A stretch of DNA of 6,111 nt from positions 1-6,111 of the forward strand of contig JAUWYH010000098.1 in NCBI GenBank assembly GCA_030615975.1, given 5' to 3'. Origin of the DNA: Candidatus Aminicenantota bacterium. Its GTDB lineage: Bacteria > Acidobacteriota > Aminicenantia > Aminicenantales > Aminicenantaceae. Below the pieces are notes generated by a model. It was not told the origin of the DNA. It saw only the letters and a list, made by a program, of their open reading frames with translations, and searched no databases. Made by a program: the position numbers and the translations under genes. Numbering within the stretch: the first letter of the stretch is position 1; every line of letters begins with the position of its first letter. This document shows, piece by piece, positions 1 to 5,115 of the stretch.

Positions 1-261
1 GGGAGCCTCGTTATCATACAAATCGTATGCTGCCAATGGAGTAAGTTCTAGAAAAGGCGTGTTTCGGTCGAAAAGCTTTTCCAATCTTTCTCTTACTAAA
101 AGTTTTTTTCTGCTCTTATGTAGTTCTCTGTATTTTTGAGGGCCTCCTTTTTGGACCTCGGCAAGTCTTTTTTTGTATTCACCAACTATCTTCTTCATGT
201 ACTTAAAATTTTCTTTATACTCATCGCTTTGAGTATCTATTTTGCTTTCAATCTTATACAT
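1..261 (-). CDS. Acyl-CoA carboxylase carboxyltransferase (beta) subunit, methylcrotonyl-CoA carboxylase type; N-terminal part only
   Basis: The gene starts at the ATG whose complement is 259-261 and stays open to base 1, giving 87 residues of a protein that normally has about 500 or more. The visible part has the N-terminal layout of biotin-dependent carboxyltransferase beta subunits: an opening IDTQSDEY segment, a charged helix (residues 12-36), then KLLVRERLEKLF (53-64) and TPFLELTPLAAYDLYD (68-83). The RERLEKLFD...PFLEL pattern is general to the family. The IDTQS opening and LAAYDLYDNE stretch resemble methylcrotonyl-CoA carboxylase beta more than propionyl-CoA carboxylase. Such enzymes move carboxyl from carboxybiotin to an acyl-CoA and need a separate biotin carboxylase/carrier subunit, not seen here. 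It follows the DUF35 gene by 21 bases, with a GAGG site 8 bases before ATG, as the fourth gene of the operon. Substrate choice is inferred from the N-terminus only; geranyl-CoA carboxylase is an alternative. Confidence 0.8.
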   Translation of the reverse strand, partial: MYKIESKIDTQSDEYKENFKYMKKIVGEYKKRLAEVQKGGPQKYRELHKSRKKLLVRERLEKLFDRNTPFLELTPLAAYDLYDNEAP

Positions 262-282
262 GATTAAAACCTCTTAATTTGT

Positions 283-675
283 TTATTCGGGAACAAACTT
301 GTACCCATAACAAAGAATCCCTGATTCCCCCTCCTGAAAAATCTTCCTGAATTCTATTCTTACCCTCTGCCCAATTTTTAAATCCTCAAAATCACAATCG
401 ACAACCTGGGCTGTTATTTTCACTCCATCATCGAGTTCGATTATACCCACAGCATAAGGCGCTTGATCAACAAACTGGTGGGGAGGAACGCGGATAACAG
501 TATAAGTAAGAATTTTCCCCGTCTCTGCAAGTTTTATCGGCTCTAATTCTCTATTTTTACATTGAGGGCAAATGAGACGAGGCGGGAAAAATGTGATCTC
601 ACAATTTTTGCATTTATTGGCTTCGAGCCTGTAGCGTTGAGGAATTTCTCTCCAATATCTTGATGGAGTCGTCAT
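283..675 (-). CDS. DUF35 zinc-ribbon/OB-fold acyl-CoA-binding protein (HMG-CoA synthase/thiolase partner)
   Basis: This 130-residue protein has the usual DUF35 layout. An N-terminal helix (about 3-18, SRYWREIPQRYRLEA) precedes a rubredoxin-like zinc ribbon with Cys22, Cys25, Cys36 and Cys39 (CKNC...CPQC). An OB-fold follows (about 50-130) with ETGKILTYTVI, the PYAVGIIELDDG strand pair and IGQRVRIEF. In archaea, DUF35 proteins bridge acetoacetyl-CoA thiolase and HMG-CoA synthase and help bind the CoA moiety so that the intermediate is channelled. A DUF35 subunit (BbsA) also accompanies the thiolase of anaerobic toluene degradation. Here it lies directly after the thiolase gene; the stop and start are 9 bases apart, and the AGGAGG site (681-686) overlaps the thiolase stop, suggesting translational coupling. 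It has no signal peptide and is probably cytoplasmic. The family call is firm; which partner it serves is inferred from position. Confidence 0.9.
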   Translation of the reverse strand: MTTPSRYWREIPQRYRLEANKCKNCEITFFPPRLICPQCKNRELEPIKLAETGKILTYTVIRVPPHQFVDQAPYAVGIIELDDGVKITAQVVDCDFEDLKIGQRVRIEFRKIFQEGESGILCYGYKFVPE

Positions 676-684
676 TTTTTCCTC

Positions 685-1839
685 CTATTCTCTTTCAAAT
701 ATATGAACCAGGGTGCTGCCGCCGCTTCCACCCATGTTTTGAGCCATGCCTATTCTGGCATCTTTGACCTGCCTCTCCCCTGCTTCTCCTCGGAGTTGTT
801 TGACAATTTCCACAGTCTGAGCCACTCCTGTTGCTCCAACAGGATGGCCTTTGGCTTTTAGACCTCCGCTTGTGTTGACAGGAATCTTCCCTTCAAGAAA
901 AGTTATCTCATCCTCTGCAGCTTTCCCCCCTTCTCCTCTCTTTACTACTCCCAAAGCCTCAAGAACACAGATTTCAGCTATTGTGAAGCAATCATGAACT
1001 TCTATAAGATTTATATCTTCGGGCTTCTTATCCGCCATAGCGTAAGCTTGTTTGGCCGCCTGATAAGTCGCTTCAAGCCAGGTTATATCCTTCCTCGAGC
1101 TCAAAGCGATTGTGTCAGTAGCGTGGCCAGATCCGATGATTTTTATTACAGGTTTATTCATTTTACGCACCATCTCAGCAGGACAGATAATAGCAGCTGC
1201 TGCTCCATCCGTGATAGGAGAACAATCCAGGATTCTCAGCGGATCAGCTACTAAAACAGAATTTAAGACCGAATCCACCGTAATCTCAAAAGGGAACTGT
1301 GCTAAAGGATTCTTGGAGCCGTTGCAATGGTTTTTTACCGCAACCAATGCCAGTTGTTCTCTTGTTGTGCCGTACTTTTCCATGTGAGCTCTTGCTATTA
1401 AAGCGTAAAGGCCAGGAAATGTGATCCCATGATAGCCTTCGTATTCCTGGTCAGCAGCCGATCCTAAGGCATAAGTGGCTTCATAACCACTAACGTCTGT
1501 CATTTTTTCCACACCGCTAACAAGGACCACATCACTCATCCCTGAGGCTACTTCCATGAATCCCAGCCTTAAAGCAAGGCCACCTGAAGCACAGGCTGTT
1601 TCCACTCTAGCAGAAGGAACAGGGCTCTGCCCTAAATAGTCAGCGAGCATCGAAGCAATGTGCTCTTGGCCAACAAAAAGGCCCGAAGACATAGAACCTA
1701 CATACATAGAATCAATCCGGTCAACACCAGCATCATCCATTGCGAGGAGGGCTGTTTCCACGAAGATCGTCCTTAAAGATTTCTTCCAAAGCTCCCCCCA
1801 TTTTGTCATTCCAACACCAATGACAGCAACTTCTCTCAT
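685..1839 (-). CDS. SCP2-type/archaeal-type thiolase (probable acetyl-CoA C-acetyltransferase)
   Basis: The 384-residue product is full length for the archaeal/SCP2-like thiolase class. The nucleophilic Cys83 sits in ETACASGG. The second active-site region is HDCF (His282, Cys284), typical of SCP2-type enzymes, in place of the NEAF motif of ordinary bacterial thiolases. A GGLKAKGHPVGATG loop carries His332. The C-terminus reads QNMGGSGGS, so the classical C-terminal CxGGG cysteine is absent, as expected for this class, where Cys284 should take over. The likely reaction is reversible condensation of two acetyl-CoA to acetoacetyl-CoA, handed to the HMG-CoA synthase encoded just upstream; cleavage of another 3-ketoacyl-CoA is also possible. 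The ATG is fixed by an AGGAGGGA site overlapping the stop of the preceding gene, which lies 9 bases away. It is predicted cytoplasmic. Confidence 0.92.
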   Translation of the reverse strand: MREVAVIGVGMTKWGELWKKSLRTIFVETALLAMDDAGVDRIDSMYVGSMSSGLFVGQEHIASMLADYLGQSPVPSARVETACASGGLALRLGFMEVASGMSDVVLVSGVEKMTDVSGYEATYALGSAADQEYEGYHGITFPGLYALIARAHMEKYGTTREQLALVAVKNHCNGSKNPLAQFPFEITVDSVLNSVLVADPLRILDCSPITDGAAAAIICPAEMVRKMNKPVIKIIGSGHATDTIALSSRKDITWLEATYQAAKQAYAMADKKPEDINLIEVHDCFTIAEICVLEALGVVKRGEGGKAAEDEITFLEGKIPVNTSGGLKAKGHPVGATGVAQTVEIVKQLRGEAGERQVKDARIGMAQNMGGSGGSTLVHIFERE

Positions 1840-1848
1840 TTCTCCCTC

Positions 1849-2895
1849 CTAATCTGCCTTTCTAATTTTTTGACGAAACTTGGCATAAACACCGTACTCC
1901 AAGTAATTTTTATTATTATCTAGCAAGTCTCTTGTCCTTGGAGCCAGATCCCTTGCTTCATCAATTCTTTTTGTCACTTCAAAGACAAAAGCATCACTTC
2001 CAGCCCCCGAGCCGTAGGAAACAATAAGAATCTTCTCTCCTGGCTCGGAGATATCTAGAGTTGCTGTAAGGCCCATAGGTGAAGAGCCAGAATAGGTGTT
2101 TCCAAGCTTATTCACCAGCCAGCCTGGCTCAATCTGCCTTTTCTCAAACCCCAACATTTTGCCAACTCTGAATGGGAATTTTCCGTTTGGCTGATGAAAA
2201 ATGACATAGTTAAAATCAGAGGGTTTCATCCCAGCCTTGTTCATTATCCCCTTAGCTGCACCTATGATGTGTTTGAAATAAGAGGGATCTCCCGTAAATC
2301 GCCCTCCATGCTGAGGATAATATTGATACTCACGCCGCCAAAAGTCAGGAGTGTCTGTCATGTAGGAGTAGCTCTCTACGGCTTTGGCGATTAGATTTTC
2401 CCGTCCGAAGATAAAAGCTGCTGCCCCTGCGGCCGCTGAGTATTCCAAAGCATCCCCAGGTGCTCCCTGAGAAGTATCGGCTCCAACAGCTAAGCCATAT
2501 TTGATCTCTCCGGCCTTAACCAGGCTTAAAGCCACATACATTCCTTCTGTGCCAGCTTTACAGGCGAATTCAAAATCAGCGGTGTGAACTTCGGGAGTTG
2601 CTCCCAGAGCCTCGGCTAAAACTGTACCGCTTGGCTTAACTGCATAAGGATGGGATTCAGAACCGACATAGACAGCACCAATCTCTAATGGATCGATGAG
2701 CGCTCTTTTTAAGGCGTATTTGGCTGCCTCCACGGACATTGTGATAGTATCTTGATCGGGAGATGGGACAGATTTTTCCTCTAGCATTAATCCTCTTTTA
2801 TAGCTCGGCGCATCTGCTCCCCAGACTTTAGCAATCTCCTCTACCTTGATTCTATTCCGAGGAATATATGCCCCATAGCCAATAATACCTTCCAT
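1849..2895 (-). CDS. Archaeal-type hydroxymethylglutaryl-CoA synthase
   Basis: At 348 residues this matches the short archaeal HMG-CoA synthase class rather than the longer eukaryotic enzymes. The opening GIIGYGAYIPRNRI is characteristic. The catalytic triad can be placed as Glu80 (YVGSESHPYAVKPSG), Cys112 (ADFEFACKAGTEG) and His234 (VIFHQPNGKFP); GNTYSGSSPMGL with Asn266 and the C-terminal SYGSGAGSDAF loop are also conserved family features. The expected reaction is acetyl-CoA plus acetoacetyl-CoA plus water to HMG-CoA and CoA, in the cytoplasm. It is the first gene of the minus-strand operon, followed by its thiolase and DUF35 partners. The ATG has a GGGAGG site (complement of 2902-2907) 6 bases upstream. 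HMG-CoA would normally feed mevalonate synthesis, but no HMG-CoA reductase is visible here and the carboxylase downstream points to C5/C6 branched acyl-CoA chemistry. A related condensing enzyme with another acyl substrate cannot be excluded. Confidence 0.92.
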   Translation of the reverse strand: MEGIIGYGAYIPRNRIKVEEIAKVWGADAPSYKRGLMLEEKSVPSPDQDTITMSVEAAKYALKRALIDPLEIGAVYVGSESHPYAVKPSGTVLAEALGATPEVHTADFEFACKAGTEGMYVALSLVKAGEIKYGLAVGADTSQGAPGDALEYSAAAGAAAFIFGRENLIAKAVESYSYMTDTPDFWRREYQYYPQHGGRFTGDPSYFKHIIGAAKGIMNKAGMKPSDFNYVIFHQPNGKFPFRVGKMLGFEKRQIEPGWLVNKLGNTYSGSSPMGLTATLDISEPGEKILIVSYGSGAGSDAFVFEVTKRIDEARDLAPRTRDLLDNNKNYLEYGVYAKFRQKIRKAD

Positions 2896-2986
2896 TTACA
2901 GCCTCCCTTCTAGAATGTCTATGAATTTTTGACTTAACATGAAAAAGATTTGAAAAATAAAGAAAAATAGCCAAGAACTATAAAAT

Positions 2987-3015
2987 ATCATGGCATATCC
3001 AGTTTTCTTAGTCAA
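2987..3015 (-). promoter_or_regulatory. Putative sigma70-type promoter of the HMG-CoA synthase operon
   Basis: On the minus strand TTGACT (complement of 3010-3015, 5 of 6 to consensus) is followed after 17 bases by CATGAT (complement of 2987-2992, 4 of 6). A TG lies one base before the -10 box, as in an extended -10 promoter. Transcription would start near 2980, leaving a leader of about 85 bases before the ATG at 2895. The spacing and position are good, but the -10 is not perfect and the surroundings are A+T rich. Confidence 0.45.
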
Positions 3016-3027
3016 GGAATTTTCGAA

Positions 3028-3056
3028 TTGACACCTTATCCTCACCACAATAGAAT
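3028..3056 (+). promoter_or_regulatory. Near-consensus sigma70-type promoter driving the sigma-factor operon
   Basis: TTGACA (3028-3033, perfect -35) and TAGAAT (3051-3056, 5 of 6 to the -10 consensus) are separated by exactly 17 bases. Transcription would start near 3063 and run through a leader of about 260 bases into the ECF sigma gene. It is divergent from, and only 12 bases from, the -35 box of the minus-strand promoter, so the two polymerases may compete. It would supply basal expression independent of the ECF sigma factor. Confidence 0.6.
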
Positions 3057-3280
3057 GAATGGAGTTGAGGACTAATTTTTTCTAAAAAATAATATAAATG
3101 GTTTCTTCACCTCTATTTTTATGTCCATTCGTGAAACAGGCCATCCGGCCCGATAAGGGCATCAGACCCTACATCTTCATATCTTCCATTCTTTTGCTCC
3201 TCTTGTTTTCCCTTTGTATTACTTTGCCTTGTTATGTGCAAACCTTTCTTAAAAACACTATCCTATTGTCACATTCTAAC

Positions 3281-3309
3281 GGAACTTTTTTTTCTAAAAT
3301 CTCGTCTAT
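3281..3309 (+). promoter_or_regulatory. Putative ECF-sigma (RpoE-like) autoregulatory promoter
   Basis: GGAACTT at 3281-3287 and GTCTAT at 3304-3309 are separated by 16 bases. This closely follows the GGAACTT / GTCTA-type bipartite pattern of RpoE-like ECF promoters. It lies 13 bases before the start codon of an ECF sigma gene, so autoregulation is the natural reading. Initiation 6 to 7 bases beyond the -10 element would fall near 3315, giving a leader of only about 8 bases. The motif match is seen directly; use by this particular sigma factor is inferred. Confidence 0.6.
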
Positions 3310-3310
3310 C

Positions 3311-3317
3311 AAGGTGA
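3311..3317 (+). promoter_or_regulatory. Ribosome binding site that fixes the GTG start of the sigma gene
   Basis: AAGGTGA lies 5 bases before GTG at 3323. An in-frame TGA (3320-3322) directly precedes that GTG, so no longer N-terminus is possible. The next in-frame start, ATG at 3380, would remove the first 19 residues and cut into sigma region 2. If transcription starts near 3315 from the ECF promoter, this site would be partly lost from that transcript. Confidence 0.6.
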
Positions 3318-3322
3318 AGTGA

Positions 3323-3883
3323 GTGCAAATTAAAACGGTTGTTCAAGAATGTTTAGAAGGAAAACAAGGAGCATGGGAAATGATTGTTAATACTTATTCC
3401 AAAAGGATATTCAACATGGCATACCAGTTTACAGGAACCTATGAAGAAGCTGAAGATATGACTCAAGATATTTTTATGAAACTTTACACTTCTCTTACTA
3501 AATATGATTTTGAAAAAAATTTCAGCGCTTGGCTCCTTACTCTTGCCAAAAATTATCTTATCGATGAATACCGAAGAACAAAATGGGAAAAGAAATCACG
3601 AGATAATTTTAACGAACATTATCTCCCCTCTGAAGCGTTCGAAAGCCCAGAATATGGAATTTTAAAAGAAGAAACCAAAAAGATAATCTGGGAAGGCATC
3701 AACCAACTCTCCTCAGAAGTTCGAATGACAGTTATTCTCAGAGATATCCAAGGTAAAAAATATGAAGAAATTGCAGAAATCATGAGTCTTCCTTTGGGAA
3801 CAATCAAATCCCGGGTTAACAGAGGAAGGCTGCAGCTGGCTAAAATCCTCAAAGAAAAAAAGGAGAGAAAAAATGAAATGTGA
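3323..3883 (+). CDS. ECF-family RNA polymerase sigma factor (RpoE-like)
   Basis: The 186-residue product has the two domains of ECF sigma factors and nothing else. Sigma region 2 spans about 17-88, with YEEAEDMTQDIFMKLY (40-55) for core binding and FSAWLLTLAKNYLIDEYRR (67-85) for -10 melting and recognition. A variable linker covers about 89-118. Sigma region 4 spans about 120-175, with LSSEVRMTVILRDIQG (129-144) and the -35-binding helix-turn-helix YEEIAEIMSLPLGTIKSRVNRGR (147-169). No extra C-terminal domain is present. It starts with GTG. Its last 11 bases overlap the start of the anti-sigma gene, a usual arrangement for coupled, balanced synthesis. Control probably involves a sigma70-type promoter (3028-3056), an ECF-type promoter (3281-3309) and sequestration by the next gene's product. 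Its target genes presumably include this operon. The signal it responds to is unknown; the downstream genes suggest the cell envelope. Confidence 0.95.
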   Translation: MQIKTVVQECLEGKQGAWEMIVNTYSKRIFNMAYQFTGTYEEAEDMTQDIFMKLYTSLTKYDFEKNFSAWLLTLAKNYLIDEYRRTKWEKKSRDNFNEHYLPSEAFESPEYGILKEETKKIIWEGINQLSSEVRMTVILRDIQGKKYEEIAEIMSLPLGTIKSRVNRGRLQLAKILKEKKERKNEM

Positions 3884-4385
3884 AAATATAGAAGAACTAT
3901 TATCTGCTTATTTAGAAGATGATCTTAGCCCAGAAGAGAAAAGAACAGTTGAAAAACACTTGAAAACGTGTCAGAGCTGCAACGATCTTCTTTCCTTTAT
4001 CGAGGAAACAAATAAATCCCTGGCCGATTTTCCACAGCTCGAGGTGAGTGAGAATTTACTCGACCGACTCTACTCCATCCCGAGCAGAAAGAAAAAATTG
4101 AAAGTCAGCTTTGATTTTCTGCTTCGCCCCTCCCTTCAACCTATCTTTGCTGCAGCTACTATCCTTATGATCATGATATCCTTTTATCTCTTTCATCCTG
4201 ATAGAAATACTATAAATAAAACCATAAATCGACAGGTTCATCTTGGCTACAGCAAAATTGAAAGGCTGTATGCAAATGCTGAATCTTTTACAGGCCATTT
4301 AGGAGCTTACAAAGACAAAATTCTCGTTTCTCTCAAAAATATGAAGCTTTTAGGAGGAAATGAGGATCAAAAAGTAAAAACATAA
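3873..4385 (+). CDS. Membrane-anchored zinc-finger (ZAS/zf-HC2) anti-sigma factor
   Basis: This 170-residue protein begins with a ZAS domain: CENIEELLSAYLEDDLS, then HLKTCQSC. The candidate zinc ligands are Cys3, His29, Cys33 and Cys36, the HxxxCxxC signature of anti-sigma factors that clamp ECF sigma factors. A basic stretch (RKKKLK, 72-77) precedes one membrane segment at about 90-107 (IFAAATILMIMISFYLF), placing residues 1-85 in the cytoplasm and about 62 residues outside. The outer part has no cysteine and no recognised domain. The ATG is preceded by AAGGAG (3860-3865) at 7 bases, and the start lies inside the sigma gene. The likely role is to hold the sigma factor at the membrane until an envelope signal or proteolysis releases it; the release mechanism cannot be read from sequence. 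Its ligand spacing equals that of redox-sensing RsrA, but ZAS proteins without redox function can also look like this. Confidence 0.92.
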   Translation: MKCENIEELLSAYLEDDLSPEEKRTVEKHLKTCQSCNDLLSFIEETNKSLADFPQLEVSENLLDRLYSIPSRKKKLKVSFDFLLRPSLQPIFAAATILMIMISFYLFHPDRNTINKTINRQVHLGYSKIERLYANAESFTGHLGAYKDKILVSLKNMKLLGGNEDQKVKT

Positions 4386-4400
4386 ATATGGAGGTATAAA

Positions 4401-4895
4401 ATGGAAGAAAAAGTCATCGTCAAAAGACCACCAAAATCTCCCTTTCTTGCAGGAGTTCTCTCGTTCTTTTTTCCGTTTGGAATTGGCCCGATCTACAACC
4501 GTCAAGTTATGAAAGGGTTAATTTTCCTGATTGTTTTCGCAGGTCTGGTCACAATGCAGACGACCGGAGAGGGTCAGCCCTTTCTTGGAATTCTATTAGG
4601 CGGTTTCTACATCTACCAGATAATCGATGCTGTCCAGACTTCAAGAAGCATTAACCGCAGATTCCTCCTGGGAGAGGAAGAGGAAGTAGAAGAGGCAGAA
4701 GAATTTCCCCAGGTCGTAAAAGCTGGCTCTATTTTCTGGGGAACTGTTTTGATTGCCCTGGGAGGCATCCTGCTTCTGGCCAACTTCGAGGTGATGAGTT
4801 ATGACACTGTTATTGATTTCTGGCCTGTACTAGTTATCGTTATCGGGTTGAAGCTCATTGCAGATTATTTTTCAAAGAATAAAAAGGAAAGTTAA
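4401..4895 (+). CDS. TM2-like plus LiaF/DUF5668-like polytopic membrane protein
   Basis: The 164-residue product joins two membrane modules. Residues 12-78 (SPFLAGVLSFFFPFGIGPIYNRQVMKGL, then two hydrophobic stretches) resemble TM2-type proteins: a PFGIGPIYN turn followed by helices near 39-52 and 60-76. A charged linker (79-107) contains an acidic run, GEEEEVEEAEE (91-101). Residues 108-156 form two helices split by a short turn (GSIFWGTVLIALGGILLLANF, then DFWPVLVIVIGLKLI), the pattern of the LiaI/LiaF transmembrane region (DUF5668). GGAGGT (4390-4395) lies 5 bases before ATG, and the anti-sigma gene ends 15 bases upstream. No catalytic motif is visible; a structural, sensory or membrane-stress role is inferred from LiaF-like relatives and from the operon. 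It is expected in the inner membrane with about four helices. Confidence 0.8.
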   Translation: MEEKVIVKRPPKSPFLAGVLSFFFPFGIGPIYNRQVMKGLIFLIVFAGLVTMQTTGEGQPFLGILLGGFYIYQIIDAVQTSRSINRRFLLGEEEEVEEAEEFPQVVKAGSIFWGTVLIALGGILLLANFEVMSYDTVIDFWPVLVIVIGLKLIADYFSKNKKES

Positions 4896-4906
4896 AGGAG
4901 GCTAAA

Positions 4907-5113
4907 ATGGCAAAATATAAACGCAAGGACCCTCTTGCCTGGGGAATCATCCTCATCGTCATAGGTCTCATCTTCTTGCTCCATAACATTGACATAGCCA
5001 TATGGGATTCTCTCGCCCGACTCTGGCCTGTAGTGCTCATCGTATGGGGAGCCTGGAAACTCTATTACGGAATAAAAGAACGCAAAGAAGAATCTAAAAA
5101 TATTCAGGGCTGA
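4907..5113 (+). CDS. Small LiaF/DUF5668-like two-helix membrane protein
   Basis: This 68-residue protein is essentially one membrane hairpin: helix 1 at about 10-26 (LAWGIILIVIGLIFLLH), a short loop (NIDIAIWDSLAR), helix 2 at about 38-54 (RLWPVVLIVWGAWKLYY), then a basic tail ending near KERKEESKNIQG. It aligns without gaps to the C-terminal half of the preceding gene's product; compare FWPVLVIVIGLKLI with LWPVVLIVWGAWKL. A tandem duplication of this module is therefore likely. The start is fixed by AAAGGAGG (4894-4901), which overlaps the previous stop codon, 5 bases before ATG. It is followed after 2 bases by the DUF4097 gene. Function is unknown; it may pair in the membrane with its larger neighbour. 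Confidence 0.85.
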   Translation: MAKYKRKDPLAWGIILIVIGLIFLLHNIDIAIWDSLARLWPVVLIVWGAWKLYYGIKERKEESKNIQG

Positions 5114-5115
5114 AA

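Larger units (their letters stand above)
3063..3322 (+). other. Long pyrimidine-rich leader upstream of the sigma gene; no convincing gene
   Basis: This is the bulk of the 427-base gap between the divergent operons (2896-3322). It holds a cluster of small overlapping stems: GGCC/GGCC at 3139-3142 with 3147-3150, GCCC/GGGC at 3148-3151 with 3157-3160, and a 3-base GGG/CCC at 3157-3159 with 3167-3169. They share bases and so exclude one another. From 3171 to 3230 the strand is T/C rich and very poor in G (32 T, 17 C, 7 A, 4 G), the composition favoured by Rho. No U-tract terminator follows the stems and no known riboswitch class was recognised. A 74-codon open frame (3098-3322) has no ribosome binding site and low-complexity composition, so it is not called as a gene. 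Confidence 0.4.

Noticed and set aside
994..1852. Plus-strand open frames opposite the thiolase gene (for example 994-1254, 1112-1387, 1658-1852)
   Set aside because: They lie antisense to a thiolase with intact active-site motifs, have no ribosome binding sites and give no recognisable protein.
3139..3169. Intrinsic terminator at the small G+C stems in the leader
   Set aside because: The stems are only 3-4 base pairs and are not followed by a run of T, so they do not fit a Rho-independent terminator.
3098..3322. 74-codon plus-strand open frame as a protein-coding gene with a membrane segment
   Set aside because: It has no ribosome binding site, and its product is dominated by Leu, Ile, Ser, Phe and Cys, as expected from translating a T-rich leader. 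It is kept only as a finding because of its exact junction with the sigma start.
3063..3322. Known riboswitch class in the sigma leader
   Set aside because: The sequence was compared by eye with patterns such as c-di-GMP and fluoride riboswitches and no conserved core was found.
3320..3322. UGA recoded as an amino acid, fusing the leader frame to the sigma gene
   Set aside because: TGA ends the sigma gene (3881-3883) and the 68-residue gene (5111-5113) exactly where those proteins should stop, so the code appears standard; a normal sigma factor also starts right at GTG.
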